Source: Protula sp. h YS-2021 (taxonomy: Eukaryota > Annelida > Polychaeta > Sabellida > Serpulidae). From it: a DNA stretch of 64,000 bases. Positions 1-11,433 of the stretch are shown here, in pieces. The notes under the pieces are model-generated. The model was not told the DNA's origin and searched no databases. It saw nothing but the letters and a program-made list of their open reading frames with translations. The position numbers and the translations under genes were made by a program. Each line of letters begins with the position of its first letter. Positions within the stretch are counted from its first letter, which is position 1. The stretch spans positions 52,795,869-52,859,868 of the forward strand of contig OX457025.1 of assembly GCA_949752745.1 (NCBI GenBank), given 5' to 3'.

Positions 1-52
1 GTGAACAGAAAAGAAATCGTTTTGATACCACCCGATACATCGGGCTATTCTG

Positions 53-165
53 ATGGGTGTCCGGAAAAAATGGCACCGAAATAAATGGCACCGAAAAAAA
101 TGGCACCGAAAAAATGGCACCGGAAAATATGGCACTTTTGAAACAACGGAAAAAATGGCACCTTT
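53..165. repeat. Short phrase repeat (about 13 bp, aaaatggcaccg)
   Basis: The phrase 'aaaatggcaccg' recurs with small changes about seven times. Two further copies lie at about 486-520. No gene is supported in 1-600. Similar phrases (gtgccattttgtccg, read on the other strand) fill 37,560-37,690 at the end of the Polinton. Confidence 0.7.
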
Positions 166-600
166 GTTTCTTACATTTTCTGATATTTTGTTTACTTCTC
201 TTCATACCTTAGCAATAGAAAAGTCTTACCTTTTACATATTTTACATATTTTTTGGCAGCCAAATAGTTTTAAAAAGTCCCCATTTGGCTAATTCTTGGC
301 GGATTGCCCAAAAAAGTAATTTTGAATTTCAAGAGAGGCCTAAATAGCAAAAAAATCGTAAAAAATTAAAAGGAATCCGATCCCGATCAAAACTGAGGGA
401 GAAGAAGCATTTTAAGTAAAAATTTGCACACGTACATACAGATGAAGGATGCCCTGCTGCTGATGTCATCAGACCGGGTGTAGGAAAAAATGGCACTGGA
501 AAAAATGGCACCGGCCCTTTTTGGCGACCATACAAGCCTATTGATTTACTAGATCTCGACTGGTCACAATGTCCCTGCACATTCTTCTTTTAATATTCAC

Positions 601-2060
601 TAAAATGTTCATATATTGGTGCTGATCAGATTGTCGTCGATTAAAAATTTGGTGTGATTATTGCACTGAGAATGCAAAAAGCTTCACCATTTCCCCCAGG
701 AAATTGTAATAAAGGGCGGTTTATTTGCACACATCACCTTGTCACTAAAATCGCAAATAAAAAAAAGCGGGTCTGGAAAATTTCGAGTAAAAACACTAGA
801 CTCATCAATAAAAATAGCACTTCGCCAATAATGCATGTTCAAGGGCTTTTGATCGCGATTGTTTGCTTAACTCGATTTCGATGTGTTCTATCATTCCACA
901 GCAATTTGATACACCAAAATTCGGGTTCCACGGCGTCTTGTGACTGTGCATTATCCGGCTGTTTTGTTCTTCCGTGTATCTCCACTGGCAGTCATTGTTG
1001 CAGTGTGAAAGCGATAACGGAGTTATATGATCTGGATGCGCCGATCCTGACGAGACGTGGTAGCGCGAGGACATCCGCTTCGATCTCTACCCTGGCTTTC
1101 CTCTGTCACGCTAACAGAAGTTTTACTGCAAGCAAGCGAAAATTCAAAGGATAGGCACTCACATCAAATAATTTGCCACTTACCAAAACCCTTAGAAACA
1201 GCTTGAAAATTAAGGTGTGAAAAATAAAACAACTGCCTGTGGTGTATAACTGGGCTAAATTCTTTGGGCAAAGTTTCGCGAAAAATAATTTTGACCAGCG
1301 TTGCATAGGAATCCCAGGCAGTTGCCCGCGTGGCGAGTTTCCCGCGCAGACATTATCCCCCTTAAACTGATATGCACGGACGTTTTCCCGCGTCTTTTCC
1401 CGGCGAATTTCCATATTTTTTCATGCTGGCGCTTGTTTCTAATTGTGTTTGAATTTTCCTGATTAATTTGAATGCTAGATAAGATTTATTAAAAATGTTT
1501 CAAAGAACTTGTGTTTTTGCATGCTGTTTGTGAATGGCTCACAGCGCTCTTCTGTTTAAACACGTAAATCTTTTAAAGATTTAAATGCACAATGGTGCAA
1601 CTGATTTGAAAAGGATAAGGGATACCCCACCCGCCGCTCGTCTCTTGATTAGATATGCAGATAGGACCCTTTGAACTTTAATGATCGGCCCCGTGTCTAG
1701 TCCAAAAGCAATAAATCCGGACTCATTACGCAACAGCAATACTCTAGATCCCTTTGAGGTTCGCGCCGCTATGACACCGCGAATGAGAGGGAGTGTGTTT
1801 TTGGACCTCCGTATTCGTGAGTAGTGTTTAATAAAGCTCGTGTGTGAATATATGACTTTTGCTTTATAACCGCTTCTCCCACTAAACCCCACTCCTTACC
1901 TTTTCTCTTCGCTCAACACAGCTTCGTTGTAAATGCATTTGCGGGATCCTATCCGGGGTTTGCAAAATACCACGCGGGAAAGTGTCCGTCCTGTGCAAAA
2001 ACACTCCCATCCGCGCGGAAAACCTTCAGCCCGGGAAACTGTCCGTCCACCGTTGCATAG
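601..2060. other. No gene seen; GC-rich phrase repeats
   Basis: I see no convincing coding region. At 1,320-1,400 and 1,960-2,060 there are clustered phrases of the type 'cgcgggaaactgtccg', like those at 38,840-38,930 and 39,262-39,360. They look like decayed repeat-element ends. Confidence 0.5.
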
Positions 2061-3559
2061 GCATGGTCTTATCTAGAGGAGATTGATATAAGTTTATCTA
2101 TATTTACGACCAATTACAACCACATAAAATGTTACAGCTTGGCCTAGTCGACGTTACAACCTCAAATAACGTCGGAATCTTTGCCGGGATGCCACTCGAG
2201 CCCGAATCCAGTGCAAGGTGTTCAGCACCAATATCTCTCCCGATAATAAAACAACACTCCCATTTGCAAAGGTCCGAAAACGCTTCCTCAACAGCTCAAA
2301 ATGGCTCTGTGACAAACCATTTTAGATGTCAGCGATGTCTCTTGTGATCTGGAAACTCGAGGCCAACAGTCACCATCACGAATTCGCGAACAATATGCCC
2401 AGCGACAATACGACTGACGAAAATTAACCTACCGACAATACGCCCAGCGATAGTACGCCTGGCTACAATTCACCTAGAGATATTACGCCCAGCAGCAATA
2501 GTCCTGGCAAACATTTTTGCTGTATTGAAAAAGTACAAGAGTTGGACCGAATACATGAATCATACAAAAGGGAGTCTTTTCATGGTATTTTGACAGCAAA
2601 CAACAATGAATGAATCTTACTTACAGGGCCTGCACTTGTAAGAATATATAAAAACTCTGGAGTAGCTTTTCTTGTGTACAGCCCAGCATTGATTTGAAAG
2701 GAAAGAAGTACGAAGTTTTTTTCTTTAGTGCAGCCTCGTATTTCTTTGAAATGCACTCGTTGGTTTGTACTGAAAGAACTCCGGCGATTTTTACTTTGAA
2801 AAAGTAATGACATGAGCGATTCAAAATAGTTGAAATTGAAAGTTATAAAAGTCAGGGGAATCGTTGGACTCAACAGCTCAGGTCAATCGTCATCAGGCCT
2901 ATTGTCCCACTATGCAAACAGTTAGATCAAGTGCCGTCAGACATATTGTGCGGTGACCCCAGTTCACCTATTCTCCATTACATTATACCACCTGGGAGTG
3001 CAGTTGAGAAGCATTCGCCGGTATCCCCACTTAGTTTTTCTCTTAGACTGGATGAGGAAGACGTTCCGTTATTAACGTAAGGCGACACTCAGGCTTTTGT
3101 CCAGATTGGGGTTATTCCGCGTTTGTTAAATGATTGGGGTTTTGTCCTATTGGGTTTTGTCCTATTAGGCTTTTGTCCGTTTACCATGTTTAACACGCCT
3201 TAGATTTCAATGCCGGTTACGCTTTTTGGTGGGATTTTTTGCCCCCTCCCCCTCCCCTCCCCAAGAGCGTTTATTTCGTTGATAAATTTCTCTCAAATGT
3301 TATTTTCTGTACTTTTTGTCTTCCGGATACGTCTGCCGGGTCGCTTTTTTATATGCGACTTTAATAACGCGAACGGCGGATTAAAACAAGGTTCGTTTTT
3401 CCTCGCCAAAATTATTCTCATCTTCTGAGTTTTTACGTACTATGCAAAAAAACCGGGTAAGAAGCGATTACTAGGCTTTCTTTCCCCGTCCTCTTCCCCC
3501 CTCACCCCCCAAAGAACGTTTAGCACAAATGTATTTTGATAATATTTGTTCATGTGAAT
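2061..3559. other. No gene seen; degenerate phrase repeats
   Basis: At 2,390-2,510 about 20-bp phrases (gacaatacgcccagcga) repeat with changes. At 3,090-3,185 phrases of 'ggttttgtcctattggg' repeat. Short open frames here show no recognisable protein. Confidence 0.5.
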
Positions 3560-3766
3560 AAATGCACCCAGTATGAAAATGGGAGTTCCAGCCCAGGAAG
3601 TGACGTCATAACTGGCGTTGCCATGGTTCCAAAGTCTGGTAACCATGGTAACAAAGTCTCGTATGGTAAAGTCTCGCATGGTAACAAAGTCTCGCATGGT
3701 AATAAAGTCTCGTAACCGTGGTGATAAAGTGAAGACCTCCACCCCCCCTTCGAGGAGATCGTCTTT

Positions 3767-4000
3767 TGCTGAGTCAGCAATTTTAACAATTTTGAGCAAT
3801 TTTAACAAGTTACACGCCATATTTTGATAACATCGAAGTAGCATAAAAGGTACAGTGAGACATGCATATGAATCAGCGATAAATTCTGCTGAGTCAGCAA
3901 TTTTAACAAGCTATACACCATATTTTGATTACATCGAAGTAGCATAAAAGGAACAGTGAGACATGCATATAAATCAGCGATAAATTCTGCTGAGTCAGCA
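3767..4000. promoter_or_regulatory. Three perfect TGCTGAGTCAGCA palindromes (T-MARE-like)
   Basis: TGCTGAGTCAGCA occurs at 3,767-3,779, 3,887-3,899 and 3,988-4,000. Each begins a unit of about 100-120 bp that continues 'attttaacaag...acaccatattttgattacatcgaagtagcataaaagg'. The 13-mer equals the consensus Maf recognition element with an AP-1 core. Binding is inferred only. Confidence 0.55.
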
Positions 4001-4079
4001 ATTTTAACAAGTTACACACCATATTTTGATTACATCGAAGTAGCAGAAAAGGAAGAGTGATATGGCAAACTTTAAGAGT

Positions 4080-4970
4080 GTATAACTTTAAAACTACTTG
4101 ACCGATTTGTATGAAAATTTCACTGTTAGATTCAGTTTTATATCTAGCTTTGTTATAAAGTAGCCGCAGTCTATTTGTGCAGCTGGCTGTATGCATAATT
4201 GTGACATGTCGCCATTTAAACTTTGTAAAAAGTGAAAAAATGAGATAGCTTTCGCTAAGGTTGGTCGATTTGCATAGCTGACGGATTTGAATGAAAATTT
4301 CACTGTTTGATTCAGTTTTATATCTAGTTTTAACATAAAGTAGTCATAGGCTATTTGAGCATGTGGCTGTATGCATAATTGTAACATGCCACCATTTTAA
4401 CTTAAAAATGAGATAACTTCCGCTATAGTTGACCGATTTGAATGAAAATTTGATTCAGTCTAATACCTAATTTTAATATAAAGTAGTTATGGGCTAGTTG
4501 CGCCGGTGGCTGTATGCATTATGTATTCACTTTAAAATTTGAAACTTAAAAGTTAGATAACTTTCGTTATGTTTGAGCGATTTGCATGAAAATTTCACTG
4601 TTTGATTCAGTTTTGTATCTAGTTTTATTATAAAGTACTCACAGGCTAGTTGCACCGGCGGTTGTATGCATAATGGATCCACCTTAAAAAATTTAACCTT
4701 AAAAGTGAGATAACTTTTGTTATGATTGTTATGATTGACCGGTTTGAATGAAAATTTCACTGTTTGGTTCAGTTTTAACATAAAGTAGTTATTGGCTAGT
4801 TGCACAGGTGGTTGTATGCATCATTTATTCACCTTACAATTTTTAACCTTAAAAGTGAGATAACTTTCGTTATGGTTGACCGATTTGAATGAAAATTTCA
4901 CCATTGGATTCAGTTTGATGTCGTAGTTTTGATATAAGGGGAGTTATTTGCACAGGTGGCTGTAAGCACA
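4080..4970. repeat. Tandem satellite, about 140-175 bp units (5-6 copies)
   Basis: The phrase 'gaccgatttgaatgaaaat' followed by 'ttcactgtttgattcag' and 'gtggctgtatgcat' recurs near 4,100, 4,280, 4,440, 4,590, 4,745 and 4,885. The same satellite appears three times in each palindrome arm (31,310-31,690 and 34,800-35,180). It has no coding capacity. Confidence 0.8.
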
Positions 4971-5039
4971 CCCTCAAGACGGGTGTTTGAATGGCGCACC
5001 CCCATTCAAACATGTGTTTGAATTATTTTTTAGGAAGAT

Positions 5040-5285
5040 ATTACGTCATAGTATTGTTCAACAAGTTTCTTTTTCAACAAGTTGTTTAACAATTGTACAA
5101 CAATTGTTCAACAAGCTGTTGTTCAACATGTTCAACATTGCTGTTAAACAAGTTGAGCATGTTCAACAAGTTGTTGACTAAGTTGAACATGTTCAACATG
5201 TTTAACATGTTCAACATGTTCTTTAACATGTTGTGCAACATGTTGTTCAACAAGTTGTTGTTCAACATATTGTGGTTCAAGCAAT
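5040..5285. repeat. GTTGAACAT 9-bp minisatellite
   Basis: Units of GTTGAACAT and its complement ATGTTCAAC alternate, so the array is full of small self-complementary blocks (GTTGAACATGTTCAAC). Open frames through it encode only low-complexity VEHVQH or NMLNML repeats and are not genes. Confidence 0.85.
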
Positions 5286-5419
5286 TGATGGAACAATAGC
5301 AGCCAGTTCAGAAAAAAAAACAAGACATATGTTGAATAGTTTTATTAATACACTTAAATACACACAGCTCAAATCTATAACAATATTACAACATTTGTTG
5401 ATTTACAAAGTCTTTGTTA

Positions 5420-5955
5420 TAAAGTTTAGTCAAATAAGTCTTCATCTGCTTCACTCTTTTCCCTCTAATTGTCCTCATCCATATCACTTTCTTCGTCGCT
5501 GCTTTCATCTTCCTCCTCCTCATCTAGAAGCTCTTCAAAGAATGCATCGTTTCTTCTTATAGCCGCCCTTTGTGCCTTTGAATAGTCGTAATGTTTTTCA
5601 TCAACAAAGTAATTAAAGTCTTCTAAAATGGTTTGATAATGTTCGTTTTGTTCTAGACGTTGGGTATAATAGTCTCATAAACAGTTGTTTAAGTCGACGC
5701 TTATAAATGGGTCGAAAGTCATCACTTGCTATTTCACGCGCATCTTCAAGCCCTTGTTCTTCATATTCTGAAACCTTTTCTTGAAATTTGGTATCATATT
5801 CATCGTAGACTTCTTGAACCATATCATACTAAACAGAGTCTGTTTCTGACTCACTTTCAGAGTCTGTTTCTGACTCACTTTCAGAGCTGCTGTCATCATC
5901 ACCTTCACCACAATGGTCCATATGTTTGAACAAAGCGTCTTGACTTCTTTCCATT
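5420..5955 (-). pseudogene. Truncated copy of the acidic C2H2 zinc-finger gene
   Basis: On the - strand this matches the C-terminal two thirds of the intact gene at 32,220-32,957, including the blocks VQEVYDEYD, KVSEYEEQGLEDAREIASDD and KAAIRR. It has lost both zinc fingers. It also carries a frameshift near 5,665, a stop near 5,828 and local deletions. It is a dead relic of the solo element. Confidence 0.8.
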
Positions 5956-5960
5956 CATGT

Positions 5961-6225
5961 TGACGTGGCATTAGTGTCAAAATCGGCCAAAAATTTACGG
6001 TGTGGGAAATTGTTAAAAATTGTAAATTTCTGGGTTGAATTTATCCGTGAGACGATGTTTTGTCCGGCCGATTTCTCATAGAAGTAACTGTCAGAGGAAC
6101 CTTCAGCCTTGCAAATGTGCAACTTGGCATTATTGTCAAAATCGGCCAAAAACTGACGTCGTGAAAAATTGTCAAATATGGTAAATTTTTAGCTTGAACG
6201 TAGCCGTGAGACGATACTTGTGTGG
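5961..6225. repeat. 158-bp direct duplication
   Basis: 'ggcattagtgtcaaaatcgg' near 5,968 recurs as 'ggcattattgtcaaaatcgg' near 6,126. The following 90 bases are similar in both (ttgtaaatttctggg... ccgtgagacgat). It has no coding content. Confidence 0.6.
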
Positions 6226-7162
6226 TGTTATTTACATTTCTGCATTCGACGTTTGTTTCAGAAATTACATGGGACTATTTTTAAACTTTGCGATTTACGT
6301 ATGGTCTGTAGTTAATGGCTGTTTAAGAAAAAATTCAAATGCGGTGGCGTTTCAGGAAACCTTGCACTTTTTGCTTGTGCATTAAAGATTATTCAAAGTG
6401 TGTTATACATGTTTAAATTAAAGTTGTTATTTTGAAAACCTGCCAAAAAATTCAAGTGAGGAAAGCTGTAAAAATCGTTCATTTCTACCTGTTGCTTTTC
6501 CATGCATTTTACTTTTACAGTAAAACCCCGGATACGGAACACCTCTACTTAAGGAACACCCCCGTTTTTGAACATTTTTTCTTGGCTCAAACTTTTCCAT
6601 TCACTAAAGTATGGGCAAAAATGGACAACCCCTCATTAGTGAACACCCCGATATTCGGAAGAGAGAACATTTCGCAGGGTCCTGTTTACCAGATTTGCCT
6701 TTCATTAACCCCCTCATTACGGAACGCAAACGAAAGAGGTGTGAAATTTCTGGTGTTATTTACGATAGGTGTAATTTCCAGATTTTAATCGTAGCATCCA
6801 GATGAAAGATGTTTAAACATACTAATCCAAATATTCAACTTACTAAGATTTAGTGCGTATTCCCGCAGGGTTGTAGACTTTAAATCGGCTCAGGATCTCA
6901 GGTTTTGTCAGTTTAAATCAATGCGTGTTTTACAACAATCCCTGATGAGTTTGAATTCCGTAGGGAATCACGTTTATTCTTTGATATTGCTTTTGGGGAT
7001 TATGCAATAAAAGTCCAACAGTAATAGCCGCTGTAGCCTTGGAAATGATAACAACTCAAATCCACTTGAATAAGGAAGCCGTGTTGTGTCTGGCTACTGT
7101 GTGCTATTTAATAGGTGATTTGAGTCAAACAATAGGCGCTTGTTAACTTGCGTAAATTACTT

Positions 7163-8144
7163 ATATGTCTCCCCTAAGGGAGACATATATAGCATTTGGT
7201 GTGTCCGTCCGCCTGTCCGTCCGTCCGTCCGTCTGTCCGAGGTGAGTTCTTATGAAATTAATGAGTCGATTTTTCACAAAACATACATACCTATTAGGGT
7301 ATATGTCTAGATGACGCCCGTGTTATTTTTTTCGTTTCTTTAAAAATTCTATTTTTGGCAAATTTTTGAACATAGGGGGTTTTCGTGCATTTTTTCACTT
7401 TTGCAGGCTATATCTCCAAAACAGTTCGTTTGATAAGGCTCAGATGTCACAAGAAAAACACACATGTAGCACAAATGTATAGTGCCAAGTTTTTCTTCAT
7501 TTCCTCTGAAAATGTGTTTTAGGCAAATTTTAAAATTTTTGATTTTGATCTTTTTTGGCCAAATTGTTGCGTTATCTCCGAAACGGTTTGTTCGATAAGG
7601 CTAAAACTTGGCAAGAAAAACTCACAAAAATGCAATTGTTCACTGCGAAGTTTTTCTTCATTTCCGTAAAAAATGTATTTTTGACGAATTTTTTAATTTT
7701 TGACTGTTAACCTTTTTTGGCCATATTATTGCGATATCTCCGAAACAGTTTGTTGGATTAGGCTAAAACATGGCAAGAAGAACCCACATATAGCGCAAAT
7801 TTTTACTGCGAAGTTTTTTTACATCTATTGAAAATGTATTTTTGCCGATTTTTTTAATTTTTGAATTTTAACATTTTTGACCATATTGTTGCGATATCTC
7901 CGAAACAGTTTGTTCCATTAGGCTGAAACATGGCAAGAGGAACCCATGTGTAGCAAAAATGCTTACTACGAAGTTTTTCTTTATTCATTTTCTGCAAAAA
8001 TGATATTTTGGCGATTTTTTTTATCATTTTTGGGGGGGTTCGCCAATGTTGTACTTTTAAGCAAGGAATTTTTTTCCACGTGACTGATTGGGGGCGGGGG
8101 AGACATATCTTTTTTTGTTTTAACAAAAACAATGGCCAATCTAG
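7163..8144 (+). mobile_element. Dispersed repeat with gtctccc/gggagac palindromic end and 115-bp internal units (copy 1)
   Basis: It starts with the palindrome atatgtctcccctaagggag, followed by a (GTCC)n-like tail and about five internal units. The units carry 'tctccgaaacagtttgtt', 'aaaacatggcaagaa' and 'gcgaagtttttcttca'. It ends with 'gggggagacatat' and an A/T-rich flank. The same element appears inverted at 50,536-51,581. It lies inside the Tigger element, so it inserted later. No protein is seen. Confidence 0.75.
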
Positions 8145-8251
8145 TGTATTCTACGGCTGTTTTAGTAAAACTGTTTAAAATCGTTCCTGCAGTTATTTTA
8201 TTTTGTTAAATTTGCCGGTTGAAATATAAATCAAAACGTGTGGTCAATAAA

Positions 8252-8650
8252 ATGACCAGTACAAGTAAAAGAAAAAATTGACACCAAAAGAAAAACTTGA
8301 AGTTTTGAAAGAAACAAAACTCAGAAGCCGGCGAGATGTGGCTGTTAAGTTTGGAATATCTTTAGGAACTGTAAATTGCATTGTTCAAAAGAAACGGGTA
8401 CTAGAGTCGCTTGGAGACGAAAATCATGCTCCAACTGCGGAAAGATGTCGAAATGTCGAATGTAGAACATGTTAATGACAGTGTCTGACAGTGGTTTGTC
8501 ACTGCCCAGAGTGAAAACATTCCAGTATCGGGGCCCCTTTTACAGGAGAAAGCCCCCCAAATAGCAAAAGAACATGGACTTGATAATTTCAAAGCCTCTA
8601 ACGGGTGGTTAGGTCGATTTCGCTCGAGGAATAATGTTAAGTTGTTAGAA
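8252..8650 (+). pseudogene. pogo/Tigger transposase N-terminus (CENP-B-type HTH)
   Basis: An ATG at 8,252 opens a Lys-rich start, then a one-base shift leads into a helix-turn-helix frame (8,278-8,475) with PKEKLEVLKETKLRSRRDVA and KFGISLGTVNCIV. This matches the first DNA-binding domain of CENP-B/Tigger proteins. Further frames to about 8,650 resemble the second (HTH_Tnp_Tc5-like) domain but contain shifts and stops. No DDE domain follows. It lies inside the TA-flanked element. Confidence 0.8.
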
Positions 8651-8735
8651 ATGCGACCCCCTCATTAAGGAACACCCCGGTATAAGGAACATTTTCGTCG
8701 GATCCAATGGTGTTCCTTCTATAGAGGTTTTACTG

Positions 8736-9890
8736 TACTGTTTCACAGGGGGATGCTGCCTCACTGAGGTTCTAGTTTTTCGATTACTTAAAAAATGTAT
8801 CTTTTTTCTATTCACCGAAAAATCTCTACAGTTGGAAAGTATGTTAAGTATAGTTGTTCTTCAAAACAGGTAATTTTGGCGATTTTTGACAAGTTAGACT
8901 TTGTCGTAAATGAACGCGGCGGAGGGATGTGCAATGTATGATTGTCTTGTTCTACTGTGCAAATAGGGTCAATTGGTTTAACTTTTTTGCTTCTATATCA
9001 ATAAGGGATGGATATGGATGGTATGGTGGGGTGAGGTTGAAAGGGTTGATACAGTAGGGTGAGAGGAGAGGAGTATGGCTCGAGGAGTGGGGTGGGGCGT
9101 AGGAAGGGTTACTAATACAAAATAAAACACAGTTCTTTAGTCTCAACTTTGTGTTTTAACTGAAAACTGTTCATAATTACAGAATGCCCAAGGGCCGTTC
9201 ACAGGCCTTCCACGCGTGCTCGAATCCCATAAAAACACTCAGCCCCATGATCTATCCCTGTAGTAGCACAACACAACACTATGTCACGCACAACAGCAGA
9301 CGCTCAGTACACGATATGTAATACTGGCTTAGCAGGGGGTAAACATGTGGAAACAAAAGGCTCTAAAACAACAAATTTGGAGTGGCTTTTCCCCCGTCAA
9401 CCACTGTGTTTATGGGGCTATTGTCGATTTGTCAAAACGCCCTGGTAGGTAATGACACCTCGGACTGGTGCTCCTGGCAGGTAGTTCCCTGGGCAAAAAG
9501 TTCTCACCTCCATTATATAAGTCCTTTAATGAGACGCAATACCTGATTGAGGGGTGAACTTTTGGCACGGATAAATTGGATAAACATTGCGAAGTTAATA
9601 CCTTGAGTAAACAGTGTATCACGAACTGGTTGCATATTTACAACTTTTACATTACACACGCCATTTTCTGAAGAAATACCTTGATACATATTTTGGTGGA
9701 CGGAGAGTTTACCCCGCGGAGACTTTTCTCTGCGGAATTTTTTTCCGCGTTTTATGCAGAGAGCGGAGACTTTCTCGCGCGCTTTTTTACAAACCCAGCT
9801 AAGCTAAAGAGAAGTCGTTTACGGGATTGCTTACCTGTACCACGAGATTTGTGTGTTGATAAAGGAGTGGTCTGCGCGAGGGGGGATTAT
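8736..9890. other. No gene seen; left flank of the Polinton
   Basis: I find no convincing coding region. Around 9,700-9,790 there are phrase repeats of 'gcggagacttttctctgcgg'. Confidence 0.5.
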
Positions 9891-9896
9891 ATTTTC
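9891..9896. repeat. Target-site duplication ATTTTC (left); right copy 38,144-38,149
   Basis: The six bases ATTTTC directly precede AGTAGGGGG at 9,897 and directly follow CCCCCTACT ending at 38,143. A 6-bp target duplication is the known Polinton/Maverick integrase signature. Confidence 0.93.
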
Positions 9897-10563
9897 AGTA
9901 GGGGGAAATTGGGGGTTCTAAAACAGGAAGTGACGTCATAATGACTTCACGAGGGGTTTTAAAAGCCCCATGGGGTTTCTAAAACAGTGACGTCATAATG
10001 ACGTCATATAGACGTGATATGGACGTGATTTGGACGTAATATGGACGTCATATGGAGGTCATATGAACGTCTTAATGACGTAATAGGGATAGTGGGCAGC
10101 CATTCAAACGGGCGGCCATTTAAACGGGTGGCCATTCAAACGGGCAGCTGGGGCAAACTTTTTATATATTTTTTATCTCTCTCTCTCTCTCTCTCCACAC
10201 ACATAACACAGCAGACGGGCAGACGGACAGATTAGGCGTTTCATTTCATAAGTCAAGGTATTTTTAACCCAGACGGTAACTTTATTTTGCTTTCTCAGAC
10301 GGGCAGACGGACAGATGAGACACCTCTCCAAACGTACAAGTTCTCCATTTTATAAATAGAGACCTCATAGCTACATGGTTAGAGCTCACCTATAAGGCCC
10401 CCTTGAAGTCAAAAGGGGGTATAAAAAAGGGGTATAACAATAGTCCTCCCTTTTTAATTTTTTTTATTTTTTTTTATTTTTTAGCATTTTTCACACTCTC
10501 ATGCATACACACACATTCTAACACCATGACACGATAAGCGCTTATTTCGTATTAGTGGGTGGC
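9897..10563 (+). repeat. Polinton left terminal inverted repeat (about 667 bp)
   Basis: From AGTAGGGGGAAA to about 10,563 the sequence matches the reverse complement of scattered blocks in 28,271-38,143. The blocks are the outer 'ttctaaaacag...tgacgtcat' segment, the 'cagacgggcagacggacag' and 'gtctgggttaaaaatacc' units, and the inner segment 'acaccatgacacgat...gtgggtggc'. It contains three TGACGTCA sites. Confidence 0.85.
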
Positions 10564-10786
10564 CCTTAGAAGGGCCGGGAGGATTTTGCTGCTGCTGCTG
10601 CTGCCGAACTCTAGAACTCTAGAACATCTTGGACTGACCTTGCGCAGTGGGTTAATTGCTGGCTGTTGAAAACAAAATGATCTGTTTTCAGTCTACAGGT
10701 GAAGCATGCAGTCGTGTATTGATCAGTAAACGTCATCATCTGGGTCCAAAGTGCATCACAGTAAATACACGACTGATGCCCGCAAT

Positions 10787-11165
10787 TCACAGCAATAACA
10801 CGACAGGACTGAGCATGCAGCCGCATCCGATGCATATGTCGAGGTCTTGTTGGAGGAAGAATCTTGCCCATGCTGGATACTCTTCCTCCTCAAGTCTTGA
10901 CGGTATCGATTCCCCCAGCATGGTGCATCGGAAGTAAGCCTGGACGTAATGTCCCTCCTCGATATTTTGCAACCGCTTTTCGAGCGTCACCCTCCCGTTA
11001 AAAAAGAGCGGAACACAGAGAACCTTGGTGTTGGCTGGGTCCGGCAGCATCTGGTAGAAAAAATACCTCACAGGCTGGTTCACCTGTGGCACCACCGGCA
11101 CTTGCCCCCCCCCACCCCACTTCCCTGAGCGTAAGAACATCGTTTAACGCAAAGAACAGCTCCAT
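10787..11165 (-). pseudogene. Unrecognised left-end gene reading toward the terminus
   Basis: A TATA box at 11,211-11,222 precedes the ATG at 11,165, which opens MELFFALNDVLTLREVGWGG. At a run of about nine G (C on the + strand, 11,105-11,113) the frame must shift by one base to continue in a second open frame with VNQPVRYFFYQMLPDP and LDICIGCGC. The total is about 125 codons. The end contains Cys residues that could bind a metal. I do not recognise a family. Its place and direction suggest an early or accessory gene. The frameshift could be real decay or a homopolymer sequencing error. Confidence 0.5.
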
Positions 11166-11210
11166 TGTGAAAGTTGAAAGTGGTTGTGAGCCTGAACTGA
11201 AATGACTAGC

Positions 11211-11222
11211 AGTTATATACCA
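11211..11222 (-). promoter_or_regulatory. TATA box of the left-end gene
   Basis: Read on the - strand this is ggtatataactg, 46 bases upstream of the ATG at 11,165. No other start signal is nearby. Confidence 0.6.
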
Positions 11223-11385
11223 CCTCAAGTAAGGGCCCCCCAGTCATAGAGAAAGGACCCCAGTAGAGATAGAAGCAGACTGACTGCATAAAGTGAGGAC
11301 CTCCCCCGGGTACTCATAGATGTGATCTGTCAGGACCTCCCCCCTGGCCAGCATATAATGCGAGGTTGGCCGCTAGTATGTAGTA

Positions 11386-11396
11386 GTATATAAACG
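11386..11396 (+). promoter_or_regulatory. TATA box of the Cys-rich gene
   Basis: The sequence agtatataaac lies about 40 bases upstream of the ATG at 11,434, normal spacing for a short leader. Confidence 0.65.
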
Positions 11397-11433
11397 GAGG
11401 TTAAAGGCCACATTTCCCAAAACAAGCAGCAAG

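Larger units (their letters stand above)
3560..5960. mobile_element. Truncated solo copy of the palindromic element family
   Basis: This stretch shares its modules with the palindrome at 29,926-36,482: a CRE-containing start (aagtgacgtcata at about 3,600), units centred on TGCTGAGTCAGCA, tandem units with 'accgatttg.atgaaaatttcac', a 9-bp GTTGAACAT array, and the 3' part of the acidic zinc-finger gene. The module order differs from the palindrome arms and the forkhead-like array is missing. It ends abruptly at about 5,960. It lies outside the Polinton, so the family can exist independently of it. Confidence 0.7.
6518..8735 (+). mobile_element. pogo/Tigger-like DNA transposon remnant
   Basis: The left end CAGTAAAACCCCGGATACGG and the right end (reverse complement CAGTAAAACCTCTATAGAAG) form imperfect inverted repeats flanked by TA on both sides (6,516-6,517 and 8,736-8,737). 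This is typical of the Tc1/mariner-pogo superfamily. The interior encodes a broken N-terminal transposase and holds a nested repeat at 7,163-8,144. Most of the DDE catalytic domain is missing, so it is non-autonomous. Confidence 0.85.

Noticed and set aside
5086..5299. Open frames rich in NMLNML or VEHVQH (also at 31,637-32,123 and 34,371-34,857)
   Set aside because: They are translations of the 9-bp GTTGAACAT array, open in many frames because the repeat lacks stop codons.
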